Shown in pieces: positions 7,635-12,686 of a stretch of 26,058 bases of DNA. A program made the translations under genes and the position numbers. The stretch lies in NCBI GenBank assembly GCA_902462325.1, contig CABQBF010000020.1, positions 1 to 26,058 on the forward strand. The letters run 5' to 3'. The DNA is from an uncultured Peptococcaceae bacterium (GTDB lineage Bacteria > Bacillota > Peptococcia > Peptococcales > Peptococcaceae). Below the pieces are notes generated by a model. That model had not been told where the DNA came from. It searched no databases and saw nothing but the letters and a program-made list of their open reading frames with translations. Each line of letters opens with the position of its first letter. The stretch's first letter is position 1.

Positions 7635-8315
7635 CTATGCATACAACGCCAATATCTCTTCTGCCGAAAGATGCAGCGCCTGTTCTCCGTCTGCCAGCAC
7701 ATCTAATACAGGTACGCCGGTCAACGCGGTCATCATGGTGCGGTTGTCCTCTTCCATGGTATCGCCAGCCTGAAAATGATTGAGAATGATACCGGCGATG
7801 GGAACCTGCCGCTGCTGTAAATAGGACACTGTCAGTACAACGGCGTTAATGCTGCCTAGCTTGGCGTCGGCCACAAGCAGTACTGGCACCTCTAACGCTT
7901 GTATCACATCCAGCAGCATAAGCCGCTGTTCGTCATACCGCAGCGGACAGACAACGCCGCCGCTGCCCTCTACGGTCAGATAGGGATAGCGCTGCCCTAA
8001 GCGCCGATAATGCTGTACAATCTTATCCAACTCCGGCGGATTGCCTTCCAATCGGGCAGCCAAGTGGGGCGAAACGGCTGCTTCATAAATATAACTGACT
8101 ACTTGGGAAGGTTCCTCCGGAATACCGGCTGCTTGACAGACATATTGGGCGTCGCCAGGCACTAAGCCCTGGGCACTCGGCACTGCGCCGCTCAGCGCAG
8201 CCTTGTAATAGCCGGCTTCATAACCGGCTTGCCGCAAGGCTTTCACCAACAGCGCCGTTACATAGGTTTTGCCTACGTCGGTTCCGGTGGCGGAGATAAA
8301 TAAACCCTTAGTCAT
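7635..8315 (-). CDS. bioD: Dethiobiotin synthetase
   Basis: The 226-residue enzyme carboxylates 7,8-diaminopelargonate using ATP and CO2, closing the ureido ring to give dethiobiotin. The N-terminal P-loop GTDVGKT (11-17), the YYKAALSG segment with the substrate-contacting Lys, the VEGSGGVVCPL block and the late NHF motif are present. A longer in-frame extension upstream exists but lies inside bioB; the start is set at ATG 8315, where the family N-terminus (TKGLFISATGTDVGKT) begins. This start overlaps the bioB stop by 8 bases, implying coupled translation. The length agrees with the family. Confidence 0.93.
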   Translation of the reverse strand: MTKGLFISATGTDVGKTYVTALLVKALRQAGYEAGYYKAALSGAVPSAQGLVPGDAQYVCQAAGIPEEPSQVVSYIYEAAVSPHLAARLEGNPPELDKIVQHYRRLGQRYPYLTVEGSGGVVCPLRYDEQRLMLLDVIQALEVPVLLVADAKLGSINAVVLTVSYLQQRQVPIAGIILNHFQAGDTMEEDNRTMMTALTGVPVLDVLADGEQALHLSAEEILALYA

Positions 8316-9291
8316 GCACCTGCACCACCTCATACTGTAATTCCCGCAAAAGCTGCATATCCTGTTCAATGGTAATGCCGCTGGTGGTGAGCATATCGCC
8401 GGAGATAGCCGCGTTAGCGCCGGAGCAAAAACAACGCCGCCCTTTATCCGGCAGCAGTCCCCGTCCGCCGGCCAAACGAATAAAGGCGTCGGGCAGTAAG
8501 AAGCGGAATACAGCCACAATTCGGCACAAATCGTCATTGGTCAAGCGTTTATTATTTTCATAGGGGGTACCGGCAATGGGGTTGAGCAAATTCACTGGAA
8601 TGGATTTCACGCCCAATTCCCGCAGCGTTAACGCCAAATCAATACGGTCCTCCATGGTTTCCCCCAATCCCATAATGCCGCCGCTGCACACCGTTAAACC
8701 GGCCCGTTTGGCCGCTGCAATGGCTTCCAGTTTATCATCATAGCTATGGGTGGTGCAAACACTGGCAAAATACTGACGGGAGCTTTCCAGATTGTTGTGA
8801 ATGCGGCTGACGCCGGCTTCTTTTAACTGACGAAACTGGGCCTCATGCAGCAAGCCAAAGGAAGCGCACACCGAAATTTTCGTTTTCTGTTTAATGGTGC
8901 GGATACTGTCGCATACCTGGTCCACCTCCTGCTGGTTCAGGCTGCGCCCCGATGTGACAATGGAATAACGGGGCACTCCTTTGTTATCGTTATAGACAGC
9001 CTGTTCCAGCAGTGTTTCCGTCGATAACAGCGGATAGCTTTCCGCCGTGGTGTGATACCAGGCCGATTGGGCGCAATATTTGCAGTCTTCTGAGCAACGG
9101 CCGCTTTTGCCGTTGATAATGGTACACAAATCAAAGGCGTTGCCGCAAAAGGCCCGCCGAATTGCATCGGCCGCCTGGCACAATGGTTCCAACGGCAACT
9201 GGGCCAATTCCAGAGCCTCCGCTTTCTCCAATAAATTCCCCTGCAATACAGTTTGTTTGTATTGTTCTAATCGCTGCAGTCTCTCTTCCAT
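8308..9291 (-). CDS. bioB: Biotin synthase (radical SAM)
   Basis: The 327-residue radical SAM enzyme inserts sulfur into dethiobiotin to form biotin. The cluster-binding CxxxCxxC is at C66, C70 and C73 (GRCSEDCKYCAQS). The core blocks YSIVTSGR, LLHEAQFRQLKEAGVSRIHNN (near residue 150), GGIMGLGET, SIPVNLLNPIAGTPYE and IRLAGGRG are all family standard. It needs both a 4Fe-4S and a 2Fe-2S cluster, fitting an anaerobe with strong iron uptake. The ribosome site GAGGAA sits about 6 bases before ATG 9291. It follows bioY by 43 bases and overlaps bioD. Confidence 0.97.
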   Translation of the reverse strand: MEERLQRLEQYKQTVLQGNLLEKAEALELAQLPLEPLCQAADAIRRAFCGNAFDLCTIINGKSGRCSEDCKYCAQSAWYHTTAESYPLLSTETLLEQAVYNDNKGVPRYSIVTSGRSLNQQEVDQVCDSIRTIKQKTKISVCASFGLLHEAQFRQLKEAGVSRIHNNLESSRQYFASVCTTHSYDDKLEAIAAAKRAGLTVCSGGIMGLGETMEDRIDLALTLRELGVKSIPVNLLNPIAGTPYENNKRLTNDDLCRIVAVFRFLLPDAFIRLAGGRGLLPDKGRRCFCSGANAAISGDMLTTSGITIEQDMQLLRELQYEVVQVHD

Positions 9292-9334
9292 CTCAATTCC
9301 TCGTTTCCTGATGATTTTTCACAACTTCATACAA

Positions 9335-9898
9335 TCAACGGCTCTGCAAATCCCGTATCCGCGGCAGCAACCGTTTCCCTAACAGGGCGCTGACCACGCA
9401 CAAGGCCAAATCGCCGGGCAACGGCAAAAAGAAACAGGTGACCATCAGCGGCCAGAAGGTAATAGAATTGCCCAGCACAAAATTACTAATCCAATAACAA
9501 TAGACCGTACCGCAAGTATACACCACCAGCAAACCAGCCAACGCCGCCAACAGCAGCCATTTGACATCAGGCTCCCGCTTGGCCCAGGCGATTTGGCCTG
9601 TCAGCCAGGTGCCGACGATAAACCCCAATAGATAGCCGAAGGTGGGCTGGAATACATAGCCCGGTCCCCCGCCTTGGGTGAATACCGGCACGCCCACCAA
9701 TCCCAGCAGCACGTAAACCAATACACTCAGCGCGCCTAGCTTAGGCCCCAACAACAGGCCCGCCATGGTTGTAAACCAAAACTGTAACGTAAAAGGAACC
9801 AACGGCACCGGAATGCGAATAAACGCCCCTACCGCCACCAAAGCTGTAAATAAGGCACATAATAATAAGGCTGTCGTTTTGCGATACTGTGTTGTCAT
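9335..9898 (-). CDS. bioY: Biotin transporter substrate-binding protein BioY
   Basis: The 187-residue S-component of the energy-coupling factor biotin transporter has about six membrane helices. Signature regions are IRIPVPLVPFTLQ (about 28-40), the LLGPKLGALSVLVYVLLGLVGVPVF block and GGGPGYVFQPTFGYLLGF. BioY binds biotin in the membrane and works with the EcfT/EcfA module, encoded elsewhere, or alone with low activity. The start is ATG 9898, where GGAGG lies 5 bases upstream; the upstream in-frame TTG overlaps that site. It is the first gene of the bio operon, and its start codon lies inside the BirA operator. Confidence 0.93.
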   Translation of the reverse strand: MTTQYRKTTALLLCALFTALVAVGAFIRIPVPLVPFTLQFWFTTMAGLLLGPKLGALSVLVYVLLGLVGVPVFTQGGGPGYVFQPTFGYLLGFIVGTWLTGQIAWAKREPDVKWLLLAALAGLLVVYTCGTVYCYWISNFVLGNSITFWPLMVTCFFLPLPGDLALCVVSALLGKRLLPRIRDLQSR

Positions 9899-9958
9899 GT
9901 TAACCTCCAATTAATAAAAAAGTTAACTTATTATAGTTCCTTTCAAGATATTTGTCAA
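9898..9958 (-). promoter_or_regulatory. bioY promoter with BirA operator
   Basis: On the minus strand a perfect TTGACA (9953-9958) and perfect TATAAT (9930-9935) are 17 bases apart. Directly downstream, over the transcription start, ribosome site and start codon, lies an inverted repeat: TGTTAACC (9898-9905, plus strand), 15 bases, then AGTTAACT (9921-9928). The Bacillota BirA operator is TGTTAACC-N15-GGTTAACA; spacing is exact and the second half-site matches 6 of 8. Biotin-bound BirA should therefore repress bioY-bioB-bioD-bioA. Confidence 0.82.
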
Positions 9959-9984
9959 CTACTAAGGAGAAATTATGGTTTACA

Positions 9985-10022
9985 AATAAAAACACAGCGC
10001 AATCAAAAGCGATTACCCTGTG
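9985..10022 (-). terminator. Minus-strand terminator upstream of the bioY promoter
   Basis: CACAG (9993-9997) pairs with CTGTG (10018-10022) and AATC (10001-10004) with GATT (10011-10014). On the minus strand the stem is followed by TTTTTATTT. It insulates the bio promoter from upstream genes. Confidence 0.55.
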
Positions 10023-10114
10023 CGGTTCTGCATTATTTTATTTACAGCCAGTTGCTGTTGTCAAGAGACTGCAAACGACTACATCGTTACCAGTTCCACA
10101 GCATTTAGAGGAAA

Positions 10115-10173
10115 GCAAAATAAAATTGGCCATGATACCATTCTGAAAATCAGATTCGTATATCATGGCCAAT
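10115..10173 (-). terminator. Terminator after the gene at 10213
   Basis: A perfect 13-bp stem, ATTGGCCATGATA (10125-10137) with 10161-10173, has a small CTGAAAATCAG hairpin inside its loop. The minus strand continues with TTTATTTTG. A second imperfect hairpin (10188-10211, TTCGCGTAAT against ATTATGCGAA) touches the stop codon. Confidence 0.7.
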
Positions 10174-10212
10174 CATGAATAATCATGTTCGCGTAATCAG
10201 CATTATGCGAAG

Positions 10213-10599
10213 CTAATCAGGTTGAAATTCACAAAAATCTAACACTGGAAACGGACCATACCGTTCATCTTCCACAGTTCCTTGTTGATACTCCACCCAT
10301 ACCCGTACAACTAAACCAATTTCACAGTTTTTAAGCCGTGTTTCAATTTCTTTATCAGTCCGTATTGTTCGTTCTGTAATTACAAGCTTTATAGGTTCCC
10401 CATCTATACCTGAAAAAGAATCCAGTTCAAACTGTAATCCTGCTGCTGTTTGTTCATAGGATATGATAGTTCCCCTAAACTCTTTGGTAAGCATATATTG
10501 ATTCTCTGGTATTGGTGTTGGGAAACTCAAGCTATACATCCGCCAAATAAGCCATACTAAAAATAGTACATATAGAACTTTTGACCATTTTCTCGTCAT
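10213..10599 (-). CDS. Hypothetical protein with N-terminal membrane segment
   Basis: The protein has 128 residues. A basic start (TRKWSK) is followed by one hydrophobic helix (about 7-25), so it is either membrane-anchored or exported. The remainder is a beta-rich, charged domain with REFRGTI-like strands (EFRGTIISYEQ) and no Cys pairs or catalytic motif that I can name. Start ATG 10599 is preferred because GGAGG lies 8 bases upstream; an ATG five codons earlier overlaps that site. It lies downstream of an unrelated lipoprotein gene and ends at a strong terminator. Codon use is A/T-richer than in the bio genes, perhaps accessory DNA. I do not recognise the family. Confidence 0.6.
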   Translation of the reverse strand: MTRKWSKVLYVLFLVWLIWRMYSLSFPTPIPENQYMLTKEFRGTIISYEQTAAGLQFELDSFSGIDGEPIKLVITERTIRTDKEIETRLKNCEIGLVVRVWVEYQQGTVEDERYGPFPVLDFCEFQPD

Positions 10600-10671
10600 A
10601 TCACGTTCCTCCATTGATACATTGTTCCAAAAAACCAGTTAATTGCGTTTCGTATCTTAAAGATTTTCCAA

Positions 10672-10809
10672 TTAATAAAGTATCAATGTATTTTCACAAT
10701 TACTCAATAATTTTTGTACATCGTTAATTTCATTCTGTTTGACGTACACGGAGTAATTCCATGATGATGGCTCGCTATCTTGCGCAATAACCCAGATCTG
10801 AAAAAAAGA
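10672..10809 (-). pseudogene. Possible coding remnant in frame after the lipoprotein stop
   Basis: Immediately after the TAA of the lipoprotein gene (10810-10812) the same frame stays open for 45 further codons, to a TAA at 10672. The predicted piece reads like a real protein C-terminus (for example QIWVIAQDSEPSSWNYSVYV, then KQNEINDVQKLLSN). It has no start codon or ribosome site of its own. It could be the tail of a deleted gene, or the former C-terminus of the lipoprotein. A short chance open frame cannot be excluded. Confidence 0.35.
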
Positions 10810-11376
10810 TTACGCACTATTTAACGATATTCCAGTTATCGTATCCCGTTCTGTATCAATTTGAAATGTAATCCTATATTGCGAAGAAATCACAAAAACA
10901 AGTTGTTTATCAGCTACCTTAGAAGTATTTTCTTCAAAGGCTGTAGATAAGACTGCATACGGTTCCTCTGTTTTTTCTGGAAGCTCTGATGGTGGAAAAG
11001 CAATATCATATTCCAATTCTATAGGCGTAATCGGAAGTATCGATAATAACGTATCAAGACTGCTTCCAACAGAAATTTCATTCCATAACAGCGGTGCAGT
11101 ATCATTTTCAATGATGATCGTTTTTACCTTATTGTCTTCCACTATGAGATGATATCCTTCATAATATACAACCTGCACAGATTCACCAAAAACATCTTTA
11201 TCGCTTGGTTGTCCATGCAAAGTTTCTACCGTTTCAAGGGTTGTACTGCCTATCACAATATCGTCATAGGTAATCCATGGTTCAATATCGGTCATCTGGT
11301 TTGAATTGGCATCATGACAACCACACACAACAAATAATATCACGAAAAAAGAAAAAGAAAGAAACAGTTTTTTCAT
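10810..11376 (-). CDS. Predicted lipoprotein with SmpA/BamE-like repeats
   Basis: The 188-residue precursor has a lipoprotein signal peptide: KK, a hydrophobic core (4-17) and the lipobox VCGC with Cys20 as the lipidated residue. The mature part has two similar units, each starting with I-x-(V/I)-G-(S/T)-T/S-L-x-T (DIVIGSTTLETVETLHGQPS and EISVGSSLDTLLSILP), a pattern seen in SmpA/BamE/BLIP-like folds; the first unit ends in two strands (VVYYEGYHLIVEDNKV). AGGAGG stands 10 bases before ATG 11376. An extended -10 promoter lies at 11431. The function is unknown; protein-protein contact at the outer membrane-side surface is typical of the fold. Confidence 0.65.
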   Translation of the reverse strand: MKKLFLSFSFFVILFVVCGCHDANSNQMTDIEPWITYDDIVIGSTTLETVETLHGQPSDKDVFGESVQVVYYEGYHLIVEDNKVKTIIIENDTAPLLWNEISVGSSLDTLLSILPITPIELEYDIAFPPSELPEKTEEPYAVLSTAFEENTSKVADKQLVFVISSQYRITFQIDTERDTITGISLNSA

Positions 11377-11430
11377 TTGAAATACACCTCCTGTAAAAAT
11401 GTATCATCAATAAAAACAAATATTTTTGAT

Positions 11431-11439
11431 ATTATAGCA
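11431..11439 (-). promoter_or_regulatory. Extended -10 promoter of the lipoprotein gene
   Basis: TGCTATAAT on the minus strand (TATAAT at 11431-11436, TG at 11438-11439) lies 55 bases upstream of the start. No good -35 is seen, as is common with extended -10 promoters. Confidence 0.45.
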
Positions 11440-11527
11440 TATTTCATAAACGATTGATACAGCTTTTGTAGCAAATCACGGAAATCACTTTTGGAACCAG
11501 CCGAACACACAGAATCAGCAGGCAGCA

Positions 11528-11553
11528 GAACATGTTTCACGTGAAACATGTTC
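11528..11553. promoter_or_regulatory. parS: parS centromere site (ParB binding)
   Basis: TGTTTCACGTGAAACA at 11533-11548 is an exact match to the bacterial parS consensus (TGTTNCACGTGAAACA). The palindrome extends without mismatch to 26 bp (11528-11553). ParB loads at such sites, spreads, and recruits ParA and SMC to organise and segregate the origin region. Chromosomal parS sites cluster near oriC, so this window is probably origin-proximal. The site lies in non-coding DNA between the lipoprotein promoter and a terminator. Confidence 0.93.
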
Positions 11554-11559
11554 CCTAAT

Positions 11560-11609
11560 TACGAAAAGGAAAAAGAACTGTTCTGCCGCTTACCTAACAG
11601 AACAGTTCT
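11560..11609 (-). terminator. Minus-strand terminator, likely end of the small toxin mRNA
   Basis: A perfect 12-bp stem, AGAACTGTTCTG (11574-11585) with 11598-11609, is followed on the minus strand by TTTTTCCTTTT. No conventional minus-strand gene lies between here and the pyruvate oxidoreductase terminator at 12.6 kb, except the 46-codon gene at 11766-11906. Confidence 0.7.
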
Positions 11610-11643
11610 GAGATTTCTTTCTATGCAAATATTTCCAAATCCC

Positions 11644-11672
11644 TTGACACATAAAAACTGTGATGTTAAACT
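11644..11672 (+). promoter_or_regulatory. Promoter of the candidate antisense RNA
   Basis: TTGACA (11644-11649), a 17-base spacer, then TAAACT (11667-11672) with TG at 11664-11665 as an extended -10. An overlapping TATAAT begins at 11672. It fires rightward towards the hairpin at 11723. Confidence 0.5.
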
Positions 11673-11678
11673 ATAATT

Positions 11679-11770
11679 ACTATATGAGCTGCCACATGGC
11701 ATTGCTCAGGGGGTTTTGACAAGAGGACTAGCGAGTCATTGGTGGTGAGACGCTAGTCCTCGTTTTCATT
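11679..11770 (+). ncRNA. Candidate antisense antitoxin RNA (type I TA)
   Basis: The predicted RNA is about 90 bases, starting near 11679 and ending at a hairpin terminator: GAGGACTAGCG (11723-11733) pairs with 11751-11761, followed by TTTTCATTT. A small 5' hairpin TGCC/GGCA is near 11690-11701. No open frame of use is present. It runs convergently with the small membrane-peptide gene at 11766-11906. If that mRNA runs on to the terminator at 11574, the whole RNA is complementary to its 3' untranslated region, as RatA is to txpA. Boundaries are inferred. Confidence 0.5.
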
Positions 11771-11906
11771 TCCCCTTATTGCGCTTTTGGCGCGAGGAAC
11801 GCATATGTTTATGCCAGCCTTTCACTAGGTCAACTACAACCTGGATACTGGACAGACACAAAAAGACAATGTAGGCTACATAATAAGCTGTAATCATTTC
11901 ATCCAT
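11766..11906 (-). CDS. Small membrane peptide, candidate type I toxin
   Basis: A 46-codon gene too short for routine calling. The peptide has a short acidic start (MDEM), one hydrophobic helix (about residues 5-28, rich in Val, Ile, Tyr) and a strongly basic tail (K29 to K46 with KHMRSSRQKRNKGK). That is the plan of Bacillota type I toxins such as TxpA, BsrG and Fst. GGGAGG (minus, 11916-11921) lies 9 bases before ATG 11906. Upstream CTCCC (minus, 11950-11954) could pair with this ribosome site and hide it, another type I trait. A convergent short RNA ends exactly at its stop codon. No sequence family is recognised, so toxicity is inference. Confidence 0.55.
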   Translation of the reverse strand: MDEMITAYYVAYIVFLCLSSIQVVVDLVKGWHKHMRSSRQKRNKGK

Positions 11907-12003
11907 GCATACACGCCTCCCTTCCGTTCTTACTTGTAAGCGTTTGGTTGGGAGCTATAAATAAACAACTACATCGCCGCGCAAGGACTTGTTATTTTTC
12001 TGC

Positions 12004-12084
12004 CTGACGTCGTTGTTTGCAAATTTGCTTGCTTACGTACCGCTAGTACGTCGCGCTGCACAAATTTGCAAGCCGCCTAGTCAG
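12004..12084. repeat. Long interrupted inverted repeat
   Basis: Three nested pairings occur: CTGAC (12004-12008) with GTCAG (12080-12084), TTGCAAATTTG (12017-12027) with CAAATTTGCAA (12061-12071), and ACGTAC (12035-12040) with GTACGT (12046-12051) around the loop CGCTA. Internal loops are asymmetric. No T-run follows on either strand in a position typical of a terminator. Confidence 0.7.
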
Positions 12085-12177
12085 TCAAAAAAATATCTGC
12101 GTCCTCCACTGCCAGAAAAAATATTTTCTCTACTTTCAAGAAAATTCGTTCGACATATTTCTACCCTGCATTGCCTG

Positions 12178-12203
12178 TTACGAGGAGTCGGCAATTCACC
12201 GAC
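12178..12203. repeat. Short hairpin motif, copy B
   Basis: GTCGG (12187-12191) pairs perfectly with CCGAC (12199-12203) around CAATTCA. It matches 7362-7387 at 21 of 26 positions. Confidence 0.5.
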
Positions 12204-12477
12204 CCCAAAACAAAGCATCATATAAAGCCCAGAAGATAACAGTAGCCAACGGTATAGCGAATCGTTACACTATCATAGCAGTGTCACAACGTATCTACCA
12301 CACAGAATGCAAAAGGAAACAATGCACTCCTTACCCTTCTATGAGTTCCATCCCCGCTATCTTCGCTCAAATTCCGACTTGCGCCCCACGCCTTTCTGGT
12401 GAGGCGCGGATAATTTTGCAGACTGTCCTAGTCTGACAAAGACGAACAGGCAAAAAATTGTCCGATGCCCAACGCTT

Positions 12478-12515
12478 GAAGCGTGTCTAAAGCACGTTTT
12501 TCTGTGCGAATGCGC
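12478..12515. repeat. Hairpin repeat, copy B
   Basis: GCAC (12492-12495) pairs with GTGC (12504-12507) around GTTTTTCT, followed by GAATGCGC. The same place at 7231-7255 has GCGC/GCGC, so two of the three differences keep the stem paired. GAAGCG precedes both copies. Confidence 0.55.
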
Positions 12516-12592
12516 AAATAGTCGGGTACACGGAGGGATAGGGCAAAGGGTAGCAAATAAAATCGAAGGATAACAAAAAATCAAACTATAGC

Positions 12593-12642
12593 AAAAAGAA
12601 AAGACACAGAGCCATTTCAGTTATGACTCTGTGTCTTTTTCT
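12593..12642. terminator. Terminator of nifJ (bidirectional)
   Basis: AAAAGACACAGAG (12599-12611) pairs with CTCTGTGTCTTTT (12627-12639), with Ts on both strands outside the stem. It lies 45 bases past the nifJ stop. Confidence 0.85.
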
Positions 12643-12686
12643 GTATACTGGAAATCCAGTTATTTATGCAATTGTTCCATAAAAAC

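Larger units (their letters stand above)
11940..12592. other. Hairpin-rich non-coding region between the small toxin gene and nifJ
   Basis: About 650 bases without a supportable gene. Short open frames exist but lack ribosome sites and are interrupted by hairpins. It contains a long inverted repeat (12004-12084), a short hairpin shared with the bio gap (12178-12203), GCGCC/GGCGC with inner CAC/GTG (12381-12407), CAGACT/AGTCTG (12419-12435), and a second motif shared with the bio gap (12491-12515). I see nothing else in it. Confidence 0.55.

Noticed and set aside
7478..7702. 74-codon minus-strand frame overlapping the end of bioD
   Set aside because: It starts inside bioD in another frame, and its tail lies in the repeat region. 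No family features.
8316..8537. Extended N-terminus of bioD
   Set aside because: The extension lies entirely within bioB in another frame; the conserved dethiobiotin synthetase start begins at 8315.
9959..9990. AAGGAGA followed by ATG on the plus strand (start near 9974)
   Set aside because: The frame stops after four codons; the match to a ribosome site is chance.
11989..12225. 78-codon plus-strand frame
   Set aside because: It runs through the long inverted repeat and the shared hairpin motif; no ribosome site and no recognisable protein features.
12357..12584. 75-codon minus-strand frame
   Set aside because: It reads through two hairpins and the copy B repeat, and lacks a Shine-Dalgarno site.
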